Assembly: GCA_934748015.1 (NCBI GenBank)
Contig: CAKVHF010000004.1
Span: 62,001 to 126,000, forward strand
DNA from: an uncultured Clostridia bacterium
Lineage (GTDB): Bacteria; Bacillota; Clostridia; Christensenellales; UBA1242
DNA: 64,000 nucleotides
Direction of reading: 5' to 3'
The notes under the pieces were generated by a model. The model was not told the DNA's origin. It saw only the letters and a list, made by a program, of their open reading frames with translations, and did not search any database. This document shows, piece after piece, positions 27,501 to 36,065 of the stretch (position 1 is the first letter of the stretch; the number at the start of each line of letters is the position of its first letter). The position numbers and the translations under genes are program-made.

Positions 27501-29894
27501 AGCAAACTCATAATGTGCTCTGTCACATGTATAATCATCCTTAAGTGACAATATATCACCATGGTTTGCATTGGCGGAGGTTATCGGAGTTCCGTCTGGC
27601 TTATAATACGCAACCGAGTATGTATTGACCTTGTCAATGCCAGATATCTCAATAGACATATCTATAGTAATATTGTCTAGGCTTATTACAAAGTCACCTG
27701 AATGAGTGATAGCTGTTCCATTGATCTTAACAACATAATTGGTATCCTTGGTGTACTGTGCATCTGGCACAATTGCTATCACAATTGTGTCGCCATGATT
27801 TACCTCAATTGTAGTGTCACTAACCTCAACATTGTCTATCTTTAGTGTATAATTTACTCTATCACTTACGCTTGGCAAAGTAACAGTGTACTTATTGATA
27901 ACAACATTATATATCTCTACATCAGCCATAGATATATTGCGAGTAACATTGGTTAGGCTAAAGGTTATAACCCTGCCATTCACCGACTTCTTAGCAACAC
28001 TAGCCCCAGCAATGTTGATGTTAACAATATCTGCACAATCGCTGTAACCTTCCGACAATGTCAAAGTAATTGTGTTATTATCGAAATAACTAACACCTTC
28101 TTGCAAAATTTTGTCACCTATTGTGATACTTTCTACACCTGTGATAGTACCTGCTAGGTTGATTGTATTTTGCCTCAATGCAACACCTAGTACTGCAATA
28201 TGTATATCCTTGGCAACTCCAGATATTGTATAGACATTGTTGTTATCACACTCCACTTCTACTGCGTCTGCAATGTCGTCAGTGTAATATACAACCTTGT
28301 ATTCGCCTGTTTTGTCATAAGCAATAGTGTCTACATTGACCACAAATTGATACTTCTTAGCATCCACTCCGCCAGCATTGATGTCAGATAAATAGATTTT
28401 GCGATATGTATATCCGTTAGTTCCTACGATCGTCACACCATCTGTCGCATCATAAGTTACACTATACTCACCCGCTACCTTGACGGTAGTGTCCCCAGTG
28501 ATTGCAAAAGTCAAATCTTGTCCAGCAACAATATCCTTAGCAGTGACACTTCCCGAACCTTTGACAGCAACCAACTGGAAATAATCTGGTGTATCGAAAT
28601 CTTGTGCCACATTAACTTGCATAGTTACAACCGAGCCGTGAGGCAAAGCGATTGTGCCATTGCTACTGTCAATCACATGCGTGCCACCCTGTGGATCAAC
28701 ATAACTAACATATTGCACAGTGTATCCGTCTACATTGAGGTCGGTTGCACCCACAGTAACATTGTATGTATTGATAGCAAAATTAGCCGAGTCTATATAT
28801 ATCCTAACTATTCCGTCCACCAAGCCTGACGCAATGTGTACTGCAAATGTCCCATTGTTATTGTTAGTAACCGTGCAATCAACATTTCTGCCACCAACGG
28901 TTGCCCTTACATAATCGGCTAGATCAATATTGCTGTACTTACTATCCCTGATAGAAATATTGCAACTAACTTCTCCCTTGTACTGTACAATGGTTGCATA
29001 ATCCAAAATTGCGAAATACTCATTTACATAACTACTCATAACTAAATCGTTGTTATAGTACTCTATCGCAAACTCTTTCAGCACAATATTGCTAACAACA
29101 ATATTGGTGTTATTATCTACAATGTTGGATATTGTATACACGCCATCTATTGAGTTAACCACATTGCCGTTGACTTTTACTACAACCCTGCTTTCGTCAT
29201 ATCCATCGTCTAAGACAACCTTGAACCTATAATCTCTATACTTATCAATACTCTCATTATTGTAACCCATGTAAGACTGGATGTGTCCATGTTCAAAAGT
29301 TGGCAAAGTAACAGAATACTTCTCTATACTTATACCCTCAACTACAATGTTGATATCCGATCCGTCCGACACATAGGTGTAATTGTATGTTGTGCTGTCT
29401 ACATCTGGTTCAAACGAGTTATAAGTAAGGGCTGTATCCCCTATCTTAACCACAATGTTAGAATCTCTTATGTAGTCTTTTGTCACAATAACGCCAAAGG
29501 TAAGTGTATCGCCGTCTAAGATACTTGTTTTGTTATCCTTGATCCTTACCTCATAGCCATTGGATGCAAGAGTTGACTGCGGAATTGTAATTGGTGCAAT
29601 CTTGATCCACTTAGCATATATGGTCATATCTTTGGTGATAGATTGATTGAAATCGAACTCGTATCTATACTCTCTATCTCTGTACCAACCTGCAAATTGA
29701 TATCCGTCCCTTATTGGGTCATCTGGCTTAACAATAGTCTTGTTGTTGTCCACCTGCACAACCGAAGTAGTAGAGCCGTCTAACTTATCAAAAGTAATAG
29801 TTCTGGTCTTGTCACCACAATCGCATGCAGTAAGGCATGCACCTGCCGTAATAACCGCTACCGCTCCTGCCAATTTCTTAAGAAACTTATTCAT
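24579..29894 (-). CDS. Giant surface lipoprotein with Listeria-Bacteroides repeats and beta-helix region
   Basis: This 1771-aa secreted protein has a lipoprotein signal peptide ending in the lipobox LTAC (Cys24), so it is anchored in the membrane by lipidation. Residues about 33-95 form a Listeria-Bacteroides (Flg_new/InlB B-type) repeat ending in the FAGWYRD and IYAKW hallmarks; another such repeat lies about 745-830 (FAGWYRGE). Between them are repeated beta domains sharing a (Y)-x-V-T-L-P core. Residues about 950-1450 look like a right-handed beta helix, with many short N-rich, I/V-rich turns. No LPXTG or membrane anchor at the C-terminus. A role in adhesion or interaction with polysaccharide or host is likely but not proven. 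Confidence 0.85.
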   Translation of the reverse strand: MNKFLKKLAGAVAVITAGACLTACDCGDKTRTITFDKLDGSTTSVVQVDNNKTIVKPDDPIRDGYQFAGWYRDREYRYEFDFNQSITKDMTIYAKWIKIAPITIPQSTLASNGYEVRIKDNKTSILDGDTLTFGVIVTKDYIRDSNIVVKIGDTALTYNSFEPDVDSTTYNYTYVSDGSDINIVVEGISIEKYSVTLPTFEHGHIQSYMGYNNESIDKYRDYRFKVVLDDGYDESRVVVKVNGNVVNSIDGVYTISNIVDNNTNIVVSNIVLKEFAIEYYNNDLVMSSYVNEYFAILDYATIVQYKGEVSCNISIRDSKYSNIDLADYVRATVGGRNVDCTVTNNNNGTFAVHIASGLVDGIVRIYIDSANFAINTYNVTVGATDLNVDGYTVQYVSYVDPQGGTHVIDSSNGTIALPHGSVVTMQVNVAQDFDTPDYFQLVAVKGSGSVTAKDIVAGQDLTFAITGDTTVKVAGEYSVTYDATDGVTIVGTNGYTYRKIYLSDINAGGVDAKKYQFVVNVDTIAYDKTGEYKVVYYTDDIADAVEVECDNNNVYTISGVAKDIHIAVLGVALRQNTINLAGTITGVESITIGDKILQEGVSYFDNNTITLTLSEGYSDCADIVNINIAGASVAKKSVNGRVITFSLTNVTRNISMADVEIYNVVINKYTVTLPSVSDRVNYTLKIDNVEVSDTTIEVNHGDTIVIAIVPDAQYTKDTNYVVKINGTAITHSGDFVISLDNITIDMSIEISGIDKVNTYSVAYYKPDGTPITSANANHGDILSLKDDYTCDRAHYEFAGWYRGEIVDGKIVATDEAIVDGKTITSDMIIIAVENPINYVIRFKFTDYADETPDDVPVSIDNSANANRDDGTRVFTIEDVAEGGVPFDTTGLILDGYTFDNFTLAENIMVDGNVITAGTIITGINANYLADMTLIANWKITVGNNCNYSTLTEAIAQASSTKVDKIEVRGNINEPGRVYITKSVNIVGLYGSSINRKGFVTMVDGAYSFIQIDGSINRNLAVNISNLNINFSYENTSKQLISIYARNCMLGLDNVVFNSPSNSVVYKGDKTLNITDSRFTISDTDTSLPAEQAIKIIPTGNNLNVNIEDCVFVRDNIIDDYKGIYLVDSEYVCDISIAKCRFVAYTEASVDTSSYAIYLDGECNNIIDNITDLTVNDSEYTNWSTAVYIGKGINLNTLTQEEKYSAINNQIAFANGLSSQAVGCVVVSQKYSDFASDMIVYNTSGSGNVYTNIEFYNTSQLTTYIGMGYSMSYAGQTDIVLSSILTIADGQSIRLDNNLELTADVADGQYQLVNNGSIYAHNIVAKSINNTSYLSATTIVIEDRLVSTGVVDASRLEVRADAEVVLSGSIIMGTINNNGIVTLSGSADIQELNNNVGTINITTDSVSCNITNINNNAHITIADEVYVSGNVNNLGESAIIDVTNAGKLTFRSINSTNTGVINNLGEIVDNSAGEITSGTINNYGTGDSRVSCYTVVGESKTTVIGVLYPAGKDASVHQLYTDGSGYYIGYTIAMGIANANKTYNIEFTRNDLSTAPYPIVPVKTDTTDNLGRLEIIVDANVVGKTIGLQGLDIKVYDETSTTNYSLDFTAVTIKPIIVGQTINDYGLDSSRITYVSPTSRNVINVSGVATKTDNDAINSLYPNGTGYYVGVTLYLGKAYAGREITLTFAREEKAYKPDYEYTSKIAKDIADEYGRLEILIDLNVISNTSEEGVTTIESCLSTLDIYTRLVEGDASSTILDKIELNFDNVTVE

Positions 29895-30181
29895 CCATAG
29901 TCTCCTTTGTCTTACAATTAGTATTTTTTTCCATTAATCAATTTTAGTGTGTGTACTAAGCGTACTTAATAAACATATATAATGTATTTAATATATTATA
30001 TCTTATCTACCGCCTTTAGACGAAACATTTTGCACTACAAAATTATTTTGCACAATCTATTGGTCTTTGTTGTTTTATATATACTCTCCTCTTGACTTTC
30101 GAATACTTTTTTCTTTTCCTAAAATATTTTCTTTATACCTTTTGTCAATTTTGCAAAAAAAAAATCATATATATTGTAGTA
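29895..30181. other. AT-rich intergenic region between divergent genes
   Basis: It contains the ribosome site AAAGGAGA of the lipoprotein gene and long T-rich stretches. No clear promoter pair or RNA is recognised. Confidence 0.35.
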
Positions 30182-30745
30182 ATGAGTGACAAATATGTGG
30201 ATTACCCAGATTGCATGGGAGATAATGTATATAACAATCTTAACAAAGCATATGAGGTGCGTAAGGTTACCCCATTGTCTTTGCTAGACACAATACACAA
30301 GGAGAGTGATAATATGTCAGATAGCAAAATATTGCAAAACGAAAATGAGCCAGAGCAAACAACGCCTATTACCCAGACGCCTGCTAACAATTTCCGACTA
30401 TATAGCCTTACTAGTAGCAACTATTGCAACCTAGTCAACCTTATGGATAACTTGATTGCAAAAACAAGTTCTAGCAAGCGAGAATATTATCAGACAATCA
30501 ATGCTCAACTGCGAGTGGACTTAAACACATTTAATGATACATTTGACACAGTGTGCGATATCGAACCATACAACTATTGCAATTATAACAAACTGGTGTA
30601 CACAATATTCACCAGATTTATTGACTTGACCCAAAATCTGTCCACCTTGCGTCTGACCGAAAATACCGACCTCACCACTCGCCTAACCAACAATGCTTTC
30701 GAACTCTTCCGTGCCTTCACCATCACCCACCCGATAAGATATTAG
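30182..30745 (+). CDS. Hypothetical small protein
   Basis: This unrecognised protein is 187 aa from the ATG at 30182, which lacks a clear ribosome site. A shorter form of 143 aa would start at 30314, which has AAGGAG 9 nt upstream; either start is possible. The first half is polar and probably disordered (PEQTTPITQTPAN); the second half is helical with several Tyr-Asn-rich turns. No signal or membrane segment. It stands alone before a terminator at 30838. Confidence 0.55.
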   Translation: MSDKYVDYPDCMGDNVYNNLNKAYEVRKVTPLSLLDTIHKESDNMSDSKILQNENEPEQTTPITQTPANNFRLYSLTSSNYCNLVNLMDNLIAKTSSSKREYYQTINAQLRVDLNTFNDTFDTVCDIEPYNYCNYNKLVYTIFTRFIDLTQNLSTLRLTENTDLTTRLTNNAFELFRAFTITHPIRY

Positions 30746-30837
30746 TAAAATCTCTTTTACACCACAAGATTGTGATTGATCACAATACATTTAATTTATA
30801 ATTTGGGCAAATTTTGCCTAACTGCATTTTTTTTGGC

Positions 30838-30869
30838 AACCCTTGCTAATCACTAGGGTTCTTTTTTTT
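30838..30869 (+). terminator. Terminator of the small hypothetical gene
   Basis: AACCCT/AGGGTT stem with an 11-nt loop, followed by C and eight T. Confidence 0.7.
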
Positions 30870-31016
30870 GTCATACAAAAATTTTTGTATTGTTATTAAA
30901 AAAGTGTACGATACAAATCACACAAAAAGTAATATAAATAGCCGTTTTTACATTTTACCATAGTATCACCTCACTCTCTCTAATTACACCAGCCACCAAA
31001 TACAAAACTGAAACAT

Positions 31017-31045
31017 TTGACAAAACGAAGAAATTGATATAGAAT
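31017..31045 (+). promoter_or_regulatory. Promoter of the protease/toxin-like operon
   Basis: TTGACA (31017-31022), 17-nt spacer, TAGAAT (31040-31045), 25 nt before the protease ATG. Confidence 0.65.
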
Positions 31046-31069
31046 AAAAGAAAACCAAAGAGGATAAAA

Positions 31070-31780
31070 ATGAAAAAAAATATCCCTTATATTATTTTAA
31101 TTTTTTTGTTGTTTGGCAGTATTGTATGCAATATCATCTTAGCAGTTAACAATACTCCTAAGTCCCCATCTTCTATATTTGACGACAACAAATATAGTAT
31201 AGTTGAGCTAAAAGCATATAGCGAAAATGTTGGAGAAAGCCATGGAACAGCAGAATTTATAAGCGAAGACGGCTTGCTTATCACCAGTGCCCATGTAATA
31301 ACTTATAAGCAAATGGGTTCGTATCACACTTTTGATAGTATTTCAATTAGATTTTCTTTTGAAGAAAACTACAGAGATGTAGAACTGGTTAAATATGATA
31401 CAGATAAAGATCTAGCAGTCTTATCCTTAATAGACAAAGAGTGCAAATTTCGTGCTATCTCTATTGGTGATAACAAACAATTAAAATATGGAGATACTGT
31501 ATATGCTATCGGCAATCTTAATAATATGGGATTGTGTATAACCCAAGGAACAGTATCCAACCCTAGCATAAATGTATCTTATGATAATAATGTCAGAAAT
31601 GTAATACAATGCAATCTAACAATAGCCGATGGAAACAGCGGTGGCTCCTTACTTGATAAAAATGGAAAATTGATTGGTATAACAACTTTTAGATTAAAAG
31701 ATTCTCAAAACAATGTTATATATGGTATTTCATACTGTGTTACCATCGCATCAGTATTGGAATATATAGAGAACAATTAA
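31070..31780 (+). CDS. Membrane-anchored trypsin-like serine protease (HtrA-like S1C)
   Basis: The protein has 236 aa. An N-terminal uncleaved signal/TM segment (residues 5-26) anchors a trypsin-fold protease domain on the outside. The catalytic triad is His75 in SAHV, Asp114 in DKDLAVL, and Ser190 in GNSGGSL. There is no PDZ domain, so it is shorter than typical HtrA/DegP. It starts a compact plus-strand series with a toxin-like secreted protein 38 nt downstream. It might process that partner, but this is inference. Confidence 0.88.
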   Translation: MKKNIPYIILIFLLFGSIVCNIILAVNNTPKSPSSIFDDNKYSIVELKAYSENVGESHGTAEFISEDGLLITSAHVITYKQMGSYHTFDSISIRFSFEENYRDVELVKYDTDKDLAVLSLIDKECKFRAISIGDNKQLKYGDTVYAIGNLNNMGLCITQGTVSNPSINVSYDNNVRNVIQCNLTIADGNSGGSLLDKNGKLIGITTFRLKDSQNNVIYGISYCVTIASVLEYIENN

Positions 31781-31818
31781 ATTGTTTTCAAATCTAATAT
31801 TTTTAACAAGGAGGAAAA

Positions 31819-33186
31819 ATGATAAAAATAATTAGAAAATATAGGATAACATTAATAGCTCTATTATTAGCTGTTATTTCTAGTTTCGTTTATTGTGCAA
31901 CAACTCTGCTAAGAACGCATGATATTGCTAACGAAACTCAAGCAGTCGTAAGGACATATGAAGTAACAAACAACAGTATAGATTATCAAAGCATACTAGA
32001 TGAGTTCGAAAACTCTAAATTAGAAACAATTGATAGTCTAACAACATTTGAGGGATACAAAACAATTGATTTATCCCAATTGGACGGTTTTGACCTAGTA
32101 AGCGATACTGATATTGAGGAGACACAAGCTAGTGTCAAATACAATTTCAGTTACGATAGTGAGACTAACATTGTAACATTGAGTGCAGAGTTAGTAGATG
32201 GACTAGGCGAAATTCAAATTGACACTATAACAGGTGCAGCATTTATCAATGAAGATGGTGAAATTGATGCTGTAATGAATGTTGATGGAGAAGGTATTTT
32301 GCTAAGCGAAATGCAAAATGCTGGAATGATTGAAAACTGTGGCTGGTTTTCAAGGCTTATTAGAAAGGTAGTTAAAGTTGTTGTAGTTGCTGTAACTGTT
32401 GCAGCAGTGGTCGCTACTGCAGCAGCAGTTATAGTCGCAACAGCTGGTTCAGCTGCTCCCGCACTAGTTGCTGCCGGAGTTGGGCTAGTTAGTTCTGGTG
32501 TTACTACAAGTGTGGCTGCAGGTGCAGCAATTGCAGCAGGTGCAACCGCCGCTGCTATCACTGCAGGAATTGGTGTAGGAATTGCTGTTGGTGAAACAAT
32601 TGTTGAAGAAACAGGTGGTTTCATGACAATAAACAATACATACAAGATTGGACAAGAAAAAGTAGATAAAAGCACTAAAGACTTAGTTCAAACAATTTCC
32701 GGGACTGCTACTTTTACTTCTCTTAGAAAAATGAGTCGAGCATATCATATTGCATTTGTTGTAACACAGAAATTTACAGAAAACAACAAGTCTTATAGTG
32801 TCGGTGATTTGTATATTAGCAAGAAAACATTTACCTTTGGGGAAGCATATGCAATTTTGTGCGGTGCTGGACTAGTAAATAGTATCAATAAATTAACAAA
32901 CAATGTTGATATTATCAATACTGTAAATACAGTTTTATCCAAAAATGTGTTTACTGACTTTGTTGAACAAATTAAGGGTTATCACAAAAACGGATATCTA
33001 GGCAAAAAAGCAATAGGCATCTATGCCAATTCTGCCTTAGCCGCTACTACCCTAGCAGCAGTGACTGGAGCTTGGATTAAAGATGGAGATACAGCACTAT
33101 ACGCATATGGTGGTGATGGTGGATATTATCATTTTCATGATTTACAAAGAACAATCCACATTTGGTATGGAGATAAGATAGCATGA
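31819..33186 (+). CDS. Secreted toxin-like protein with Ala/Gly/Val-rich hydrophobic core
   Basis: This 455-aa protein has an N-terminal signal/TM (residues 8-28). A polar beta-rich region follows (to about 175), then about 80 residues built almost only of Ala, Val, Gly, Thr and Ile (about 185-265), like glycine-zipper or pore-forming segments. A C-terminal domain ends GGYYHFHDLQRTIHIWYGD, with several His. The layout recalls the SAR2788-type putative toxin proteins of Firmicutes; I cannot confirm the family. The small acidic protein gene that overlaps its stop fits a toxin-immunity pair. AAGGAGG precedes the ATG. Confidence 0.6.
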   Translation: MIKIIRKYRITLIALLLAVISSFVYCATTLLRTHDIANETQAVVRTYEVTNNSIDYQSILDEFENSKLETIDSLTTFEGYKTIDLSQLDGFDLVSDTDIEETQASVKYNFSYDSETNIVTLSAELVDGLGEIQIDTITGAAFINEDGEIDAVMNVDGEGILLSEMQNAGMIENCGWFSRLIRKVVKVVVVAVTVAAVVATAAAVIVATAGSAAPALVAAGVGLVSSGVTTSVAAGAAIAAGATAAAITAGIGVGIAVGETIVEETGGFMTINNTYKIGQEKVDKSTKDLVQTISGTATFTSLRKMSRAYHIAFVVTQKFTENNKSYSVGDLYISKKTFTFGEAYAILCGAGLVNSINKLTNNVDIINTVNTVLSKNVFTDFVEQIKGYHKNGYLGKKAIGIYANSALAATTLAAVTGAWIKDGDTALYAYGGDGGYYHFHDLQRTIHIWYGDKIA

Positions 33187-33704
33187 TAGATTTTGAACCA
33201 TACATAGAGTATATAAGACAATCTTTCAAAGATTATACTAGATGCCTCGTTAAGCAAAAAGTAAAGACCGATTATACAGAGATAATAGTAATTGTTCCTT
33301 CTGTATACCCTCCAAGACCTTTAACTTTTGGAGAACTTGGGATTAAATTTGATGAAGACACTATTGGTTTTTTCGGAGACTTTTTCTCAGATGATTATAT
33401 TGATTGGGATGATAATTCTTGGGAAAAATATTCTAAAGAAGAAATATTGCAACTATTAGATGAAAAAATTGTTGAATACAAGCACTATATTGATTATGGT
33501 TATTTCTTTGCTTTTTATGATAAGAATAATGATCGACAACGACTTTGGCCTTATGTCTATACAGGTGATATTAACAAAATTGATTACAAAGCCGTATATT
33601 TAGATCAAAGGACACGAGACGAAATAAGTTATGACCAAATCAAAAGTGTTACTGTATCCAACTTCTATGGTGATATTATTGTTGATAACAAAATTTTAAA
33701 TTAA
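33183..33704 (+). CDS. Small acidic protein, possible immunity protein
   Basis: A 173-aa cytoplasmic protein rich in Asp, Glu and Tyr, without a signal or membrane segment. Its ATG overlaps the stop of the preceding toxin-like gene (ATGA), so translation is probably coupled. No family is recognised; PSVYPPRPLTFGELGIKF and a central YFFAFYDKNNDRQ are the most distinctive parts. The immunity role is inferred only from position, size and acidity. Confidence 0.6.
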   Translation: MIDFEPYIEYIRQSFKDYTRCLVKQKVKTDYTEIIVIVPSVYPPRPLTFGELGIKFDEDTIGFFGDFFSDDYIDWDDNSWEKYSKEEILQLLDEKIVEYKHYIDYGYFFAFYDKNNDRQRLWPYVYTGDINKIDYKAVYLDQRTRDEISYDQIKSVTVSNFYGDIIVDNKILN

Positions 33705-33754
33705 AATTATAGATAATATTTTTGTTTATTACTTGGATATTTTTTGGGAGAGAT

Positions 33755-34084
33755 ATGAAACATATAGACATTAATAACCTTAATCAGTATATCAATACTA
33801 AAGATTTATATTTTCACGATAGTCATATTTTGAGTTTTGAATATTTTAATAAACAACTAAATATTGTTTTGCAAAAACACGACAAGTCTATTACAAAAGT
33901 AATATTGCAAAACATTGCAAAAATCGAATATCGTGTAGGCGACTCTAACGAAATAGATCTTAGAGACAGAATACTGGACTTAGACTTCAAAAACAATAAT
34001 GATAAGTTACTCGTCAGTATATTGATGTTTAACATGGCTTATATTGATATATATTGTACCAAAATAGACTTGGAAGATTGCTAA
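33755..34084 (+). CDS. Small protein, possible second immunity protein
   Basis: This 109-aa protein has a beta-rich pattern with FHDSHILSFEYF near the N-terminus, common in small immunity-type proteins of polymorphic toxin loci. The ATG at 33755 follows GGGAGAG; the frame opens further upstream without a ribosome site. It lies 50 nt after the first immunity-like gene. Function unproven. Confidence 0.6.
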   Translation: MKHIDINNLNQYINTKDLYFHDSHILSFEYFNKQLNIVLQKHDKSITKVILQNIAKIEYRVGDSNEIDLRDRILDLDFKNNNDKLLVSILMFNMAYIDIYCTKIDLEDC

Positions 34085-34101
34085 AACAGTTTACCTTTTG
34101 T

Positions 34102-34209
34102 ATGAATATGAAACAAAATATAGAAACATATAAATTTCTAAACAATGCTTATGTTCAACTAAATAACAATGTTCTAACCGGAATAATAATAAGCGAATTG
34201 GATATTTAA
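34102..34209 (+). CDS. Very short open frame, doubtful
   Basis: The 35-codon frame (start MNMKQNIETYKF) has no ribosome site and is followed by two stops. It may be a fragment of a degraded immunity-like gene or simply chance. Listed because it fills the gap between two immunity-like genes. Confidence 0.2.
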   Translation: MNMKQNIETYKFLNNAYVQLNNNVLTGIIISELDI

Positions 34210-34260
34210 TAGCGTAGTTGGTACAAAAAAAATTCTCTCTACATACTATTGTGAGGTTAT

Positions 34261-34680
34261 ATGAGCACATATTATTTGCTAGGTAGCGATACAAAAATAA
34301 ACAATATCAACTCGTTACAGATGGGATTTTAATTGATCCCCAATATCAAAGAGATTATTAAAAATGTAGATCTTAATAAAAAGTATTATTATATTTCCGA
34401 TCCCATTACCATTGATCTGGGTTACAATATTACTAGTATAGATAATTTCTACAACGATGCAAACAAGACTATGTTTTTGAATTTTATACAATTTATTAGA
34501 TCAAACACTGCTGAAGAATGCGAGTTGTACAAATTTTGGTCAATCTTTGATAAGCCAAAGGATGATATCAACGATATATATGATCAAGTAGTATATAATT
34601 TATCTAACATGCAATTTCCAGATGACAAGTTTGAATTTGATTTTCACACAAAATATATTTTGTGCAAAGATAAGTCTTAG
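34261..34680 (+). pseudogene. Immunity-like gene interrupted by an in-frame TAA
   Basis: An ATG at 34261 with GAGG 4 nt upstream opens a frame that stops after 23 codons at TAA (34330-34332). The same frame then stays open for 115 further codons to 34680. The downstream part has no ATG near its beginning, only a TTG. The simplest reading is a gene of about 139 codons broken by one nonsense change. The protein (YYYISDPITIDLGYN in the middle) is of the same small, acidic kind as its upstream neighbours. Alternatively a TTG restart yields a shortened product. Confidence 0.55.
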
Positions 34681-34728
34681 AATAATTTAAACTAAACATT
34701 TGCAAAATACAATATTTCTATAACAATA

Positions 34729-34773
34729 GCAAATCTGTAGCTATCTATAAGGTCGATGCAGATTTGCTTTTTT
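34729..34773 (+). terminator. Terminator of the toxin/immunity-like block
   Basis: GCAAATCTG/CAGATTTGC stem (34729-34737 with 34759-34767) followed by six T. Confidence 0.8.
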
Positions 34774-34793
34774 ACTGCAAGAGGGATTAGGGC

Positions 34794-34822
34794 TTGACTA
34801 CCGAACAAATGTTTGATATAAT
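34794..34822 (+). promoter_or_regulatory. dinB promoter with LexA (SOS) box
   Basis: TTGACT (34794-34799), exactly 17 nt, TATAAT (34817-34822). Between them lies CGAACAAATGTTTG (34802-34815), matching the Gram-positive LexA/DinR box CGAACRNRYGTTYC at 13 of 14 positions. LexA bound here would block RNA polymerase, so the gene should be induced by DNA damage. Confidence 0.85.
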
Positions 34823-34858
34823 ATAGGGTGTATAGTTTTTGTAAGGAGGTAAAGCACA

Positions 34859-36046
34859 ATGGCTGATAGGATAATATTGCATAGCGATCTAAATAACTTC
34901 TATGCAAGTGTGGAATGCATGATCAACCCAAAGATCAAGAATAACGCAGTTATCGTTGTCGGCAATGCCGAAAAAAGGCATGGCATTGTGCTTGCCAAAA
35001 ACTATGTTGCAAAAAAGTACGGAATACGCACTGGGGACACCATAATGGAAGCGGAGAATAAGTGTAGCAAAGATGTCAAGTTGACCAAAATTACCGCTAG
35101 GCTAGAGTTGTATCGCAAAGTGTCCAAAAAGGTGCAAGAGATATATCGCAAGTACACCGACAATGTGGAGATGTTCGGGATAGACGAAGCATGGCTAGAC
35201 ATAACCAAGACTGCTAAAGATTACACCGAAGCAATGGACATAGCCGAGATGATAAGATGTGAGGTCAAAGCAAAGATAGGAATAACCGTCAGCATAGGCG
35301 TAAGTTTTAACAAAGTATTTGCCAAACTAGGCAGTGATCTTAAGAAGCCCGATGCAATAACACTTATAACCAAAGGCAACTTTCGTGACAGAATATGGGT
35401 ACTTAATGTCAACACCCTACTATATGTAGGCAGATCCACATCACGTAGTTTCGAAAAAATGAACATCAAGACCATTGGTGACCTCGCCAACACTAGCCCC
35501 GAGTTACTAACTAAATACTTAGGCGTTGTGGGCAAAAGGTTGTGGGAATATGCTAACGGACTGGACTGTGAAGAAGTCAAGAAAGTAGACGAGTATGATG
35601 ATATAAAGTCCATCGGCAACAGCATAACATGGCACGAAGATCTAATGACGATAGACGATGTTAAGTCTGTGTTATACCTGCTAGCCGAACAAGTTGCATA
35701 TAGGCTAAAGAAAGAAAATATGTACTGCAAAGAAATATCCATATATGTCAAGGATAACACCCTGCATAGTGACGAACATCAATGCAAACTCAGTTACCCA
35801 ACCAATACATCCAAGGATATTGCCGACAATGCAATTATGCTATTCAACAAGCATTTCGACCTGTCCATCCCCATCCGTGCCCTTGGCATAAGGCTAAAAG
35901 ATTTCAGTGACCAATTGCAAGTATCTATGCTTAGCCCCTCTATCTCTAAGCAAGAGAAACTAGACAATCTAGTAACCACAATCCGTAAGAAATACGGTTC
36001 GACATCCATTACTCGTGGAAGATGTGTGGGCAAGTCACTGGACTGA
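34859..36046 (+). CDS. dinB: DNA polymerase IV, Y-family translesion polymerase
   Basis: This 395-aa error-prone polymerase copies damaged DNA. Catalytic motif 1 is SDLNNFYASVE (Asp10); motif 3 is GIDEAWLDIT (the usual SxDEaylD). The thumb and little-finger region follow, with a helix-hairpin-helix around IKTIGDLANTSPE. It lacks an obvious C-terminal beta-clamp motif of classical form; LEDDL-like ends are absent. AAGGAGG precedes the ATG. The promoter carries a LexA box. The end of the gene runs into a 33-bp tandem repeat. Confidence 0.93.
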   Translation: MADRIILHSDLNNFYASVECMINPKIKNNAVIVVGNAEKRHGIVLAKNYVAKKYGIRTGDTIMEAENKCSKDVKLTKITARLELYRKVSKKVQEIYRKYTDNVEMFGIDEAWLDITKTAKDYTEAMDIAEMIRCEVKAKIGITVSIGVSFNKVFAKLGSDLKKPDAITLITKGNFRDRIWVLNVNTLLYVGRSTSRSFEKMNIKTIGDLANTSPELLTKYLGVVGKRLWEYANGLDCEEVKKVDEYDDIKSIGNSITWHEDLMTIDDVKSVLYLLAEQVAYRLKKENMYCKEISIYVKDNTLHSDEHQCKLSYPTNTSKDIADNAIMLFNKHFDLSIPIRALGIRLKDFSDQLQVSMLSPSISKQEKLDNLVTTIRKKYGSTSITRGRCVGKSLD

Positions 36047-36065
36047 ACTGCAAATCAACCAAAAC

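Larger units (their letters stand above)
30746..31069. other. Intergenic region before the protease/toxin-like block
   Basis: The 324 bases contain the terminator at 30838-30869 and the promoter at 31017-31045. A palindromic GGGCAAATTTTGCC lies at about 30805. Nothing else is recognised. Confidence 0.4.
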
